DNA of 64,000 bases from Streptomyces sp. NL15-2K. Lineage in GTDB: Bacteria > Actinomycetota > Actinomycetes > Streptomycetales > Streptomycetaceae. This document shows, piece after piece, positions 15,502 to 23,994 of this stretch (positions within the stretch are counted from its first letter, which is position 1; the number at the start of each line of letters is the position of its first letter). A model generated the notes under the pieces. That model made no database searches, had not been told where the DNA came from, and saw nothing but the letters and a program-made list of their open reading frames with translations. The stretch is taken from contig NZ_CP130630.1 of NCBI RefSeq assembly GCF_030551255.1, positions 8,927,001 through 8,991,000 on the forward strand, read 5' to 3'. The position numbers were made by a program, and so were the translations under genes.

Positions 15502-16605
15502 TCACAGCACCTTGCGGTGGACGAGCGTCGAGAGGACGAAGGCGCCCGGGAGCAGAGGCAGCCACACCGTCACGACGCGGTAGCCGATGACCGTCGCCGT
15601 GGCCAGGCCCAGCGGCGCGCCGAACGCGGCCATGGTGAAGACCAGCGCCGCGTCCACGGGGCCGATGCCGCCGGGCGCGGGGACCGCGCCGACCGCGGTG
15701 CTGGCGGCGAGGAACGCGAAGGCGACCTGGGCCCAGGTCATGGGCAGGCCGAGCGAGGCCCCGACGCAGAAGATCACGCTCGCCTGGAGGAGCGGGGTGG
15801 CGGCCGCCCCGCCCCACAGGGCGAGCACGCGGCTGGGCATGGTGTGCAGTCGGCGTGCGTCCGTCAGAGCGGTCCGTACGAAGGTGAGGGCCGGGCGGCG
15901 CAGCGGTGGTACGGCCGTCACGAGGAGCGGCGGTGCGGTGAGGCCGATCGCCAGCGCCCCGGCGGCGATGAGCAGGGTCCGCCGGTCCGGGACCAGTTGG
16001 TCCAGCCGTAGCAGGTCGGGGAAGGCCAGCAGGAAGACCAGGAACACCGCGGTCTTCGCGACCGGCCTGACCAGCGAGTACAGCGCGAGCGACGCGGCGG
16101 CCCGCGAGAGCGGAATCCCGCGCCCCTGCAGAAAGCGCACGGTGACGGCGTGGGCGCCGATGCTCGCCGGGAGCACGTGGTTGGCGGCACCGGCGGCGAA
16201 CTGCGAGGCGAGCAGCAACCCCGGCGGAAGCCGGTCCGCGATGGCGCCCTGCCGGACACATGCCGCGCACACCCAGCCCAGGCAGGTGAAGAGGACCGCG
16301 GCCAGCAGCCACCAGGGGTCGGCGGAGGCGAGCCGGGCGGCACCGTCGTACACGGTGCGCCAGTCGATCGCCGCCCACGCCGCGATCAGCAGGAGCGGCA
16401 GCAGACTCAGCAGCCTGGGGAGGAGGCGTGCGGTGGGGGAGGAGGAGTGGGGAGGGGAGGCGTCAGGGCAGGCGGAGGCGTCAGGGCGGGCGGAGGCGTC
16501 AGGGCGGGCGGAGGCCGGGGAGGCCGAGGCCGGCACCGGGGAGGGGGCGGCCGGGGAGGCGGCGGGGAGCGGCCCGGGGAGATCGTCGAGCGGGAGCAGG
16601 GACAC
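15502..16605 (-). CDS. UPF0104 / lysylphosphatidylglycerol-synthase-like integral membrane protein
   Basis: The 367-residue protein has a proline/alanine-rich cytoplasmic head followed by about eight membrane helices from residue 60 on. The segment AAGAANHVLPASIGAH and the later VGAVPAPGGIGPVDAALV are hallmarks of the UPF0104/flippase-like family. The family includes the flippase part of MprF, and the substrate of stand-alone members is unknown. The head contains three 18-bp repeats (16460-16513) encoding DASARP units. The gene is convergent with the msrB fragment and divergent from the NagZ-like gene. Confidence 0.88.
   Translation of the reverse strand: MSLLPLDDLPGPLPAASPAAPSPVPASASPASARPDASARPDASACPDASPPHSSSPTARLLPRLLSLLPLLLIAAWAAIDWRTVYDGAARLASADPWWLLAAVLFTCLGWVCAACVRQGAIADRLPPGLLLASQFAAGAANHVLPASIGAHAVTVRFLQGRGIPLSRAAASLALYSLVRPVAKTAVFLVFLLAFPDLLRLDQLVPDRRTLLIAAGALAIGLTAPPLLVTAVPPLRRPALTFVRTALTDARRLHTMPSRVLALWGGAAATPLLQASVIFCVGASLGLPMTWAQVAFAFLAASTAVGAVPAPGGIGPVDAALVFTMAAFGAPLGLATATVIGYRVVTVWLPLLPGAFVLSTLVHRKVL
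16460..16513 (-). repeat. Three 18-bp tandem repeats in the UPF0104 head
   Basis: The unit GCGTCAGGGCGGGCGGAG occurs three times, the first with one change. It encodes the repeating Asp-Ala-Ser-Ala-Arg-Pro type sequence in the unstructured N-terminus. Confidence 0.92.
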
Positions 16606-16856
16606 AGCGCACGTCGTCCTTCCGCGTCGACGCCCCGCCGGGTGTGCGGGGCGTGACGGATCGAGGCGAGGCAGGGGGCACAGATGGGGACGGTGAAAAC
16701 GTTCCCGTCCCGTGTGACGCCCCGGTGTCCGGGAGCCGAAGGGGCGCGGGCGGGTCGGCGACGGGGTGCGCCGCGGTCCCAGGCGCCGGCGTGCCGGAGG
16801 TGTCGACCTTGCCGAGATACCGCATCCCTGTCCTGAATCGTTGATCCATACACCTG

Positions 16857-16885
16857 TTGACTTTTGGTTGAATGAGCCAGAGTAT
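16857..16885 (+). promoter_or_regulatory. Promoter and embedded operator of the NagZ-like gene
   Basis: A -35 hexamer TTGACT (16857-16862) and a -10-like GAGTAT (16880-16885) are 17 bases apart. Between them sits TTGGTTGAATGAGCCA (16864-16879), a member of the TGGTT-type motif found upstream of most units up to 36.5 kb. A protein bound here would block the promoter. I identify it by similarity to the other sites, so the binding factor is inferred. Confidence 0.6.
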
Positions 16886-16910
16886 GTCGAAGGTGACCCA
16901 TATCGACTCC

Positions 16911-18368
16911 ATGCCCGTCAGCACCGCTCTCCCCGTCGATCTGGACGAGGCCGTACACCGCTGTCTGGTCGCGGGATTCGACGGCACCACGGCTGTCCCG
17001 GACACCCTGAAACGGCTCGTCGACCGCGGCCTCGGCGGGGTCATCCTGTTCACGCGCAACGTGCGGGACGCCGAGCAGGTGCGCCGGCTCACCGACACGC
17101 TGCGGGCCCTGCGCCCCGACCTGCTCGTGGGCATCGACAACGAGGGCGGCGGCATCGGCCACCTCGTGGACGCGGGCGCCCCGGACGTCCCCGGCTGCTA
17201 CGCCCTCGGCGTCGCCGACGACCCGGACCTCACCGCCCGCTGCGCCGACGCGCTCGCCGGTCACCTGGCCACGCTCGGCATCACCGCCTCCTACGCCCCC
17301 GTCGCCGACGTCCAGCGGCACCCGGACAACCCGATCGTGCGCACCCGCTCCTTCGGCACCGACCCGGAGCTGGTCTCCCGCCATGTACGGGCCTGGATCG
17401 CCGCCACCGAGGCACGCGGCATCGCCTCCTGCGCCAAGCACTTCCCCGGGCACGGCGGCACCGTGACCGACAGCCACCACGAGATGGCGGTCGACCCGCG
17501 GCCGTACGACGAACTCGATCTCGCGCCCTTCCGGGCCGCGATCGCCGCGGGTGTGCCGATGCTGATGAGCGCCCACGTCGTCTTCCCCGAGCTGGACGCC
17601 AACCGCCCCGCCACCCTCAGCCGCCGCATCCTGGGCGACCTGCTCCGCCAGGATCTCGGCTACGAGGGCGTCCTGGTCAGCGACGCGCTGGAGATGAAGG
17701 CGATCGCCGACCGCTACGGCGAGGCGGCCGGGGCGCGGATCGCCCTGGCCGCGGGGGCGGACCAGGTCATCGTCGCCGTACCGGACCTGGAGGTCACCCT
17801 GTCCTGCCGGGACACCGTGCTCGGCGCGCTGCGCTCCGGTGTGCTGCCCGAGGAGCGCGTGGAGGAGGCCGCGGGGCGGGTGCGGCGGCTCGCCGAGCGG
17901 TACGCGACTCCCGCGCCCGAGGTCGCCGCGTGGGACGCGGGGGCCGGGCTGGACGCGGCGCGCCGGGCCGTACGGAGCCGGGGCGGGGCGGCGCCCGTGC
18001 GAGGCGCCCATGTCGTCGACCTGTTCCCGCCGCCGCATCCGGCGCTCAACTGGGGCGGCGAGGACCTGCTGAGCGAGCTGCGCGCCGTCGACCCCACGGC
18101 CGCGGGCACGTCGGTCGCCGGGGAGCCGGCGGACCCCGCCGCCCTCGTCGACGGGATCGTGCGCGTGTCCCGGCGCGCGCCGCTGGTCGTCGCCACCTGC
18201 GACGCCGGACTGCATCCCTGGCAGCGGCACCTGCGGGACGCCCTGCTGGCCCGGCGGCCGGACGCGGTACGCGTGGCCACCGGGCTGCCGGAGGACGACG
18301 GCCTGTGCTCCTACGGGCGCGGGCGGGTCAATCTGCGGGCGCTGGCGGAGGCGCTGGCGGGCGCGTAA
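16911..18368 (+). CDS. Glycoside hydrolase family 3 beta-N-acetylhexosaminidase (NagZ-like)
   Basis: The 485-residue protein has a GH3 N-terminal barrel with the hexosaminidase signature KHFPGHG followed by VTDSHHEM, whose His/Asp pair acts as general acid/base in NagZ enzymes. The nucleophile Asp lies in VSDALEMKAI. A second alpha/beta domain of about 150 residues follows. No signal peptide is visible, so it should act inside the cell on imported GlcNAc- or MurNAc-containing oligosaccharides. I chose the ATG at 16911 because earlier ATGs (16872, 16884) overlap the promoter and operator. Confidence 0.9.
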   Translation: MPVSTALPVDLDEAVHRCLVAGFDGTTAVPDTLKRLVDRGLGGVILFTRNVRDAEQVRRLTDTLRALRPDLLVGIDNEGGGIGHLVDAGAPDVPGCYALGVADDPDLTARCADALAGHLATLGITASYAPVADVQRHPDNPIVRTRSFGTDPELVSRHVRAWIAATEARGIASCAKHFPGHGGTVTDSHHEMAVDPRPYDELDLAPFRAAIAAGVPMLMSAHVVFPELDANRPATLSRRILGDLLRQDLGYEGVLVSDALEMKAIADRYGEAAGARIALAAGADQVIVAVPDLEVTLSCRDTVLGALRSGVLPEERVEEAAGRVRRLAERYATPAPEVAAWDAGAGLDAARRAVRSRGGAAPVRGAHVVDLFPPPHPALNWGGEDLLSELRAVDPTAAGTSVAGEPADPAALVDGIVRVSRRAPLVVATCDAGLHPWQRHLRDALLARRPDAVRVATGLPEDDGLCSYGRGRVNLRALAEALAGA

Positions 18369-18414
18369 GGGGTCATGGCAGCCTTACTCATGGCAGCTGT
18401 GGCAGCTGTGGCAG

Positions 18415-19677
18415 CTATGGCAGCCGTACGGCGTCCTTGATCCCGCGCGCCGCCAAGTACGCGGCGTCCTCCGCCCGCTCGGCCAGTACCACTGCCGGGC
18501 GGACGCCCTCCGTGCGCAGTCGCATCCACGCCTCGAAGTACGCGCCTCCCGGACCGGACACGGACCGGCTGCCCGGCGCGCAGTCCAGGACCAGAGCGGT
18601 GTCGCGCGGCTGCGGGGACGGCGGCTGCGCGCGCAGGTCGGCGACCGTCGCGGCGAGGGCCTCGGCGATCGGCTTGGGGCGGCCCGCCGAGTCGAACAGA
18701 CCCAGGGTGTACTCCAGTTCCGGATAGTCGGCCAGGGAGCGGTCCACGTCGTGGGAGCACCACCACGTCACGCCCCACAGCGTCGCGCACCCGGCCGCGT
18801 TCCGTACGGTCGCCCGCGCGAACTCCGGCGCGTCGGCGGCCGGGATGTGCGGCTCCGGCGCGCCCGTCTCCTGGACCCAGACGGGCCGGGACGGGTCCTC
18901 GGCGTAGGCCGTGGCGAGTTCCGTGCCGTACTCGGCGAGGTGCAGCACCTGCGGGGAGCGGGGGCCGTAGCGGCGGGCGCAGTCGCCGGAGAACACCCAC
19001 GGGTGGACGGTGGTCAGGTCGCCCTTGCGGGCCGAGGCCTCGGGGGTGAAGGGGTGGTCGTCGCCGTACCAGGCGGCGTCGTAGGCGGAGTGCGTGGCCA
19101 GGTGGCCGGGGTGCAGGCCCTCGCGGGTGGCGGCCAGCAGGGTGTCGAGGTAGTGGTCCACCTGCGCGACCGTCGCCGGGTTGTGCTCGACCATGTTGTT
19201 GAGCTCGTTGCCGAGTTGGAGACCGAGGAGGTTCGGGCGGTCGGCGAGGGCGTGGCCCAGGGTACGGAGCAGGTCGGCCTGGGCGGCGATGGCCTCGGGG
19301 TCGGTGAACACGTTGCGGTGGTGCCAGCTGCGGGTCCACTCCGGGTAGAAGTCGAAGCTGGACAGGTGGCCCTGCACGCCGTCCACGAGGACGTCGAGGC
19401 CGGCTTCGGCCGCCAGGTCGACGAGCCGCACCAGCTGGTCGACGGCCGCCGGGCGGATGAGCGTGCGGTTGGGCTGGAGGAGCGGCCAGAGGTGGAAGAC
19501 GCGGATGTGGTCGAGGCCGAGCCCGGCTATCTGCTCCAGGTCCTCGCGGGCGTGCGCGGGGTCGAAGTCGTGCCAGGAGTGGAACCAGCCGCGGCGGGGC
19601 GTGTAGTTGACGCCGAAACGGAGCGTATGGATGGGATCCTCCCCGGGGACTGACCTTGTGCTGCGCGAATGTATCAA
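18415..19677 (-). CDS. GH5-like beta-mannosidase (retaining, clan GH-A)
   Basis: The protein is a TIM-barrel glycosidase. It has FGVNYTPRRGW at the start, the acid/base Glu in QLGNELNNM, and the nucleophile Glu in VWVQETGAPEP; the spacing fits clan GH-A. It resembles the GH5_18 type, known to split Man-beta-1,4-GlcNAc of N-glycan cores, and its neighbours fit that role. No signal peptide is visible, so it probably acts on imported oligosaccharide. The only standard start (TTG at 19675-19677) overlaps an operator-like site. A strong GGGGAGG (at about 19636-19642) instead precedes in-frame ATC codons near 19632, so the true N-terminus is uncertain. Confidence 0.82.
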   Translation of the reverse strand: MIHSRSTRSVPGEDPIHTLRFGVNYTPRRGWFHSWHDFDPAHAREDLEQIAGLGLDHIRVFHLWPLLQPNRTLIRPAAVDQLVRLVDLAAEAGLDVLVDGVQGHLSSFDFYPEWTRSWHHRNVFTDPEAIAAQADLLRTLGHALADRPNLLGLQLGNELNNMVEHNPATVAQVDHYLDTLLAATREGLHPGHLATHSAYDAAWYGDDHPFTPEASARKGDLTTVHPWVFSGDCARRYGPRSPQVLHLAEYGTELATAYAEDPSRPVWVQETGAPEPHIPAADAPEFARATVRNAAGCATLWGVTWWCSHDVDRSLADYPELEYTLGLFDSAGRPKPIAEALAATVADLRAQPPSPQPRDTALVLDCAPGSRSVSGPGGAYFEAWMRLRTEGVRPAVVLAERAEDAAYLAARGIKDAVRLP

Positions 19678-19684
19678 CCACCAT
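19669..19684. promoter_or_regulatory. Operator-like motif between GH5 and GlcNAc kinase genes
   Basis: ATGTATCAACCACCAT is nearly identical to the motif at 32394-32409 upstream of the RpiR gene (two differences). It sits in the divergent promoter region and could control both directions. Confidence 0.6.
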
Positions 19685-19692
19685 ACTCAGTG

Positions 19693-20859
19693 ATGGGTAA
19701 TGATTTGAACCAGAAACTCGTCGTCGGCCTCGACGCGGGCGGCACCCGCACGCGTGCCGTGCTGGCCGTCGCCGAGGACGGGCGCTGGCTGGCCGAGGGC
19801 GCCGCCGGACCCGGCAACGCCCTGACGGTGCCGGTGCTGCAGCTCACCGACCACCTGACCGAGGCGCTCGCCCGTGCCGTCCCGGAGGAGGCGCGCGGCA
19901 GGGTCGTCGCGGTGGCCGGCGGTTTCGCGGGCGCCACGGCCGCCTCCCCGGACGACCCCGGGCACGTCAACGCCCGGTCCGCCCTCACCGAGGCCCTGCG
20001 ACGGCTGGGCATGCCGGCCGGGCCGATCGGCATCAGCAGCGACATCGAGGCGGCGTTCGCCTCCGCGCCCGGTACCCCGGCCGACGGGCTGGCCCTGGTG
20101 GCCGGCACCGGCGCGGTCGCGATGCGCATCACCGACCGCCGTGGCACGGCCACCGTCGACGGCGACGGCTGGCTGCTCGGCGACGACGGCAGCGGCTTCT
20201 GGATCGGACGCGCGGCGGTACGGGCGGGGCTGCGGATGGCGGACGGGCGGGGGCCGGCGACGGTACTGGCGGCGTCGGTCGGGCGAGCGCTGGGACTGCC
20301 GGGCGAGGTTCTGCCGGGCGGCCGTTTCCTGTCGTACGACGAAGGTGGCGCCGTGGACGCCGACTCGTACGGCGAAGGACGCGCCGTGGACGCCGACTCG
20401 TACGGCGAAGGACGGGCCGTGGACGCCGACTCGTACGGCAAAGGCGGCGCCGTGCACGCCGACGCGTACGGCGAAGGACGCGCCGTGGACGCCGACTGGT
20501 CCCGCGCCCGACGCGAGGCCTACCGGATGCACCTGCTCCCCGCCGTCATGGCCGAGCCTCCGATCCGGCTCGCCCGCCTCGCCCCACTGGTGGCCGGGGC
20601 GGCGGCTGAGAAGGACGCCGTCGCGGTGGCGATCCTGGACGAGGCGGCCGACGCCCTGACCGACACGATCAGGGCGTTGGACCCCGGCCCGGGAGAACCG
20701 CTCGTCGCCACCGGTGGTCTGCTGGGTCCCGACGGCCCCCTGACCGCACGCCTGACCGGCCGCCTCGCGACCCTCGGGCTGACGCTCGCCTGGGTGGCCG
20801 ACGGCTGCCGGGGCGCCGTGGCTCTCGCCCGCCTCGCCCACCGCGGCGGCAGCCGGTGA
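19693..20859 (+). CDS. BadF/BcrA-type N-acetylglucosamine kinase with tandem-repeat insertion
   Basis: The 388-residue protein has the sugar-kinase/actin fold of eukaryote-like N-acetylglucosamine kinases: LDAGGTRTRAVLA (phosphate 1 loop), VAGTGAVAM (phosphate 2 loop) and DGDGWLLGDDGSGFWIG in the middle. It would phosphorylate imported GlcNAc or a similar sugar with ATP in the cytoplasm. Residues about 217-268 consist of 11-residue repeats (AVDADSYGEGR type) encoded by 33-bp tandem repeats. These interrupt an otherwise normal kinase. The ATG at 19693 places the operator at 19669-19684 just upstream. It overlaps the next GH3 gene by 4 bp. Confidence 0.88.
   Translation: MGNDLNQKLVVGLDAGGTRTRAVLAVAEDGRWLAEGAAGPGNALTVPVLQLTDHLTEALARAVPEEARGRVVAVAGGFAGATAASPDDPGHVNARSALTEALRRLGMPAGPIGISSDIEAAFASAPGTPADGLALVAGTGAVAMRITDRRGTATVDGDGWLLGDDGSGFWIGRAAVRAGLRMADGRGPATVLAASVGRALGLPGEVLPGGRFLSYDEGGAVDADSYGEGRAVDADSYGEGRAVDADSYGKGGAVHADAYGEGRAVDADWSRARREAYRMHLLPAVMAEPPIRLARLAPLVAGAAAEKDAVAVAILDEAADALTDTIRALDPGPGEPLVATGGLLGPDGPLTARLTGRLATLGLTLAWVADGCRGAVALARLAHRGGSR
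20341..20496 (+). repeat. 33-bp tandem repeats inside the GlcNAc kinase gene
   Basis: There are four full 33-bp units (20341, 20374, 20407, 20440) and a 24-bp partial unit. They differ at only a few positions and each encodes 11 residues. The near-identity of the units at DNA level indicates recent expansion. Confidence 0.95.
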
Positions 20860-23126
20860 CCGCCACGGGGCAGGAGGCCCCCGCCCTGTACCGCGACCCG
20901 GCCGCCCCCCTCGACGCCCGCGTCCGGGACCTGCTCTCCCGGATGACCCCGCGGGAGAAGGTCGGTCAGCTCAACCAGCGGATGTACGGCTGGGACGCCT
21001 ACCGCCGCACCCCCGACGGCGGCTTCGAGCTGACCGACGCCCTGTACGCCGAGACCGAGCGCTTCGCCGGACTCGGCGCCCTCTACGGACTCCAGCGCGC
21101 CGACGCCTGGTCGGGCGTCGACCACGCGGGCGGGCCCGGTACGCGGGACGGCGCGGACCTCGCCGCCCTGGTGCAGCGGCATGTCGTCGAGCGGAGCCGG
21201 CTCGGCATCCCGGCGCTGTTCGTCGAGGAGGTGCCGCACGGGCACATGGCCCTCGACGGCACCGTGCTCCCCGTCAACCTTGCCGTCGGCGCCACTTGGG
21301 ACCCCGGGCTGTACGAACGCGCCGCCGCCCACGCCGCCGCCGAACTGCGTGCCCGAGGCGGCCACGTGGCTCTCGTCTCCGCCCTCGACATCGCCCGCGA
21401 TCCCCGCTGGGGCCGGACCGAGGAGTGCTTCGGCGAGGACCCGTACCTCGCGGCCCGCCTCACGGAGGCACTCGTACGCGGCATGCAGGGTGAGTCCGCC
21501 GAGTACTTCGCCGCCGACAAGGCGCCCGTCGTCCTGAAGCACTTCGCCGGGCAGGGCGCCACCGTCGGCGGCCGCAACTCCGCCGAGTCCGAACTCGGGG
21601 CCCGGGAACTCCACGAGATCCACCTCCCCGCCGCCCGCGCCGGCGTCCGCGCCGGGGCCGCCGCCGTCATGGCCGCGTACAACGAGGTCGACGGGATGCC
21701 CTGCTCCGGCAACCGCGCCCTGCTCACCGAACTCCTCAGAGACCGCTGGGGCTTCGACGGGCTCGTCATGGCGGACGGCCTCGCCGTGGACCGCTTGGCC
21801 CGCATCACCGGAGACGCGGTGTCCGCGGGCGCCCTCGCGCTCGACGCCGGTGTCGACCTGAGCCTGTGGGACGAGGGCTTCACCCACCTGGAGGAGGCGG
21901 TCGAGCGGGGGCTGGTGAGCGAGGACGTCCTCGACGCGGCCGTCGCCCGTGTCCTGCGGCTCAAGTTCCGTCTGGGGCTGTTCGAACGGCACAGCGCGCA
22001 GACGCCCGTTCCGGCACACGGCCGAGACGGCCGAGACGGCCGAGACGGCCGAGAGGTGAGTACGGCACTCGCCCGCGCCGCGGTCACCCTCCTGCACAAC
22101 GACGCCGGTGCCCTGCCCATCCCGGCGAGCGTCTCCCGTATCGCCGTCCTCGGACCCCAATCCGCCACCACCGCCCACCAGTTGGGCGACTACACCGCCC
22201 CACAGCGCCCCGGCACCGGCACGAGTGTGCTCGACGGTCTACGGCGGCTCGCCCCGCCCGGCGTCGAGATCCGCCACGCCCGCGGCTGTGCGCTCACCGG
22301 CGACGACCTCTCCGGCATACCCGAGGCGGTCGCCGCGGCCGCCGCCTCCGACGTGGCCCTGCTAGTGCTGGGCGGCAGCAGCGCGCGCACGCCCGACACC
22401 GGCTTCGCCGCCAACGGCGCCGCGCTCACCGCCGTGTCCGAGATGACCTGCGGCGAAGGCGTCGACCTCGCCGGACTGCGGCTCGGGACGGCCCAGCACG
22501 CCCTGCTCGACGCCGTCACCGCGACCGGCACACCCACCGTCGTCGTCCTGATCCAGGGCCGCCCGCACGCCGTCCCCGAGGCGGCGGAGCGCGCGGCGGC
22601 GCTGCTCACCGCCTGGTACCCGGGCCCGTGGGGCGGCGAGGCGATCGCCGAGGTCCTGCTGGGCATCGAGGAGCCGACCGGCCGACTCCCCGTCTCCGTT
22701 CCGCGCTCGGTGGCCCAACTCCCCGTCTACTACAACCACAAGGACATCGAGTACGGCGGCTACGTGGACGAGAGCGCCATGCCGCTCTACTCCTTCGGTC
22801 ACGGGCTGTCGTACACGAGCTTCGAGTACGGCCCGCCGCTCCTGACGGGGCGCACGGTCGAGGTCGACGTCACCAACACCGGGGGCCGGTGCGGGCGCAC
22901 GGTCGTGCAGGTCTATCTGAGACGCCTGATCACGTCCGTCTGGCCGCGCACCCTCGAACTGTGCGCGTTCGAGGGCGCCGACCTCGCGCCGGGCGAGCGC
23001 CGTACGGTCACCCTGACCCTCGAAGAAGACCAACTGGCCCAGGCCGACACCGTCGAGATCCGCGTCGCCGAGTCGGCCCGGGCCGCGCTGACCGCCGTAC
23101 CCGCTGTGCTGCACGTCAGAACTTGA
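20856..23126 (+). CDS. Glycoside hydrolase family 3 beta-glucosidase/xylosidase-like
   Basis: The 756-residue protein has the GH3 N-terminal barrel (SRMTPREKVGQL), KHFAGQGATVGGRNSAE, and the nucleophile Asp in GLVMADGLAVDR. The GH3 C-terminal domain follows (LGGSSARTPDTGF), then a fibronectin-type III-like tail (YTSFEYGPPLLTG). No signal peptide is visible, so it is probably cytoplasmic. Four 9-bp repeats (22020-22055) make a GRDGRDGRDGRE hinge between domains. The GTG start overlaps the kinase stop, and the last 11 bp overlap the convergent permease gene. It removes beta-linked sugars from the non-reducing end; which sugar is unclear. Confidence 0.92.
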   Translation: MTATGQEAPALYRDPAAPLDARVRDLLSRMTPREKVGQLNQRMYGWDAYRRTPDGGFELTDALYAETERFAGLGALYGLQRADAWSGVDHAGGPGTRDGADLAALVQRHVVERSRLGIPALFVEEVPHGHMALDGTVLPVNLAVGATWDPGLYERAAAHAAAELRARGGHVALVSALDIARDPRWGRTEECFGEDPYLAARLTEALVRGMQGESAEYFAADKAPVVLKHFAGQGATVGGRNSAESELGARELHEIHLPAARAGVRAGAAAVMAAYNEVDGMPCSGNRALLTELLRDRWGFDGLVMADGLAVDRLARITGDAVSAGALALDAGVDLSLWDEGFTHLEEAVERGLVSEDVLDAAVARVLRLKFRLGLFERHSAQTPVPAHGRDGRDGRDGREVSTALARAAVTLLHNDAGALPIPASVSRIAVLGPQSATTAHQLGDYTAPQRPGTGTSVLDGLRRLAPPGVEIRHARGCALTGDDLSGIPEAVAAAAASDVALLVLGGSSARTPDTGFAANGAALTAVSEMTCGEGVDLAGLRLGTAQHALLDAVTATGTPTVVVLIQGRPHAVPEAAERAAALLTAWYPGPWGGEAIAEVLLGIEEPTGRLPVSVPRSVAQLPVYYNHKDIEYGGYVDESAMPLYSFGHGLSYTSFEYGPPLLTGRTVEVDVTNTGGRCGRTVVQVYLRRLITSVWPRTLELCAFEGADLAPGERRTVTLTLEEDQLAQADTVEIRVAESARAALTAVPAVLHVRT
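22020..22055 (+). repeat. Four 9-bp tandem repeats in the GH3 hinge
   Basis: The unit GGCCGAGAC occurs four times (the last ends in G). It encodes repeated Gly-Arg-Asp between the two catalytic-module domains. Confidence 0.9.
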
Positions 23127-23994
23127 CGGCCCCTGAAGACACGCCCTTGTAGAACCACCGCTGTGTGATCACGAACAGCACCAGCACCGGTATCACCGAG
23201 ATCACCGAACCTGCCATCACCATCCGCTGGTCGTAGCCGAAGGACGAGGTCTGGAGCCGGGACAGACCCAGTGTGAGCGTCATGTTGTGCTCCGAGCGCA
23301 GCACGATCAACGGCCACAGGAAGTCGTCCCAGGCGCTGATGAAGGTGTTGATGACCACCACCATGATCGCGCCCCAGGCGGACGGCAGGTACAGGTACCT
23401 GAAGCGCTGCCACTCGTTCGCGCCGTCGAGCATCGCCGAGTCCTCGATCTCGCGCGGCACCGCCAGGAACGCGCCGCGCATCAGCAGGACGTTGATGGCG
23501 CCGACGAACCCGGGCAGCCACACGCCCGCCAGGCTGTCGACCAGACCCAGGTCGCGGATGCTCAGGAACAGCGACACCATGATCGACTCGAAGGGGAACA
23601 TCATGGAGGCGACCAGCACCACCCAGACCGCCCTGCGGCCCTTCCAGCCGGGCTTGGAGAGCATGTAGCCGGCCGTGGTGGAGAACACCAGCTGACTGGT
23701 GACCGACAGCACGACCACGATCATGCTGTTCTTGATGTACGTGGCCACCGGCACCTGCTCGAAGACCGTCCGGTAGGCCCGCAGGGTCGGGTGCTGCGGC
23801 AGCAGGGAGGCGTTCGCCCCGAAGACGTCCTCACTGGTGCTCTTCAGCGAGGCCAGGAACTGCCACAGCAGCGGCCCGACGGTGAGGCCGAGCACGAGGA
23901 ACAGCAGCAGGTAGCGGACGACCAGCTCCCGGGGGCGGCCGTAGTCCCGCCAGCGGGGCATCAGGCGCCGGCGCTTCTCCACGGCCGTGGTCAT
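23116..23994 (-). CDS. Carbohydrate ABC transporter permease (MalG-type)
   Basis: The 292-residue inner-membrane permease has six hydrophobic segments. The coupling motif EDSAMLDGANEWQRFRYLYL (EAA loop) fits the MalG/CUT1 family. It pairs with the MalF-type permease just upstream (ATGA overlap, 4 bp) and the lipoprotein binding protein before that. No ATPase gene is present in the cluster; in Streptomyces one shared ATPase (MsiK) usually energises several such importers. Expected cargo is an oligosaccharide released by the nearby hydrolases. Confidence 0.95.
   Translation of the reverse strand: MTTAVEKRRRLMPRWRDYGRPRELVVRYLLLFLVLGLTVGPLLWQFLASLKSTSEDVFGANASLLPQHPTLRAYRTVFEQVPVATYIKNSMIVVVLSVTSQLVFSTTAGYMLSKPGWKGRRAVWVVLVASMMFPFESIMVSLFLSIRDLGLVDSLAGVWLPGFVGAINVLLMRGAFLAVPREIEDSAMLDGANEWQRFRYLYLPSAWGAIMVVVINTFISAWDDFLWPLIVLRSEHNMTLTLGLSRLQTSSFGYDQRMVMAGSVISVIPVLVLFVITQRWFYKGVSSGAVKF

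Noticed and set aside
20341..20496. Regular 33-bp repeats as a CRISPR array
   Set aside because: The units are directly adjacent with no spacers and stay in frame within a kinase gene; no cas genes nearby.
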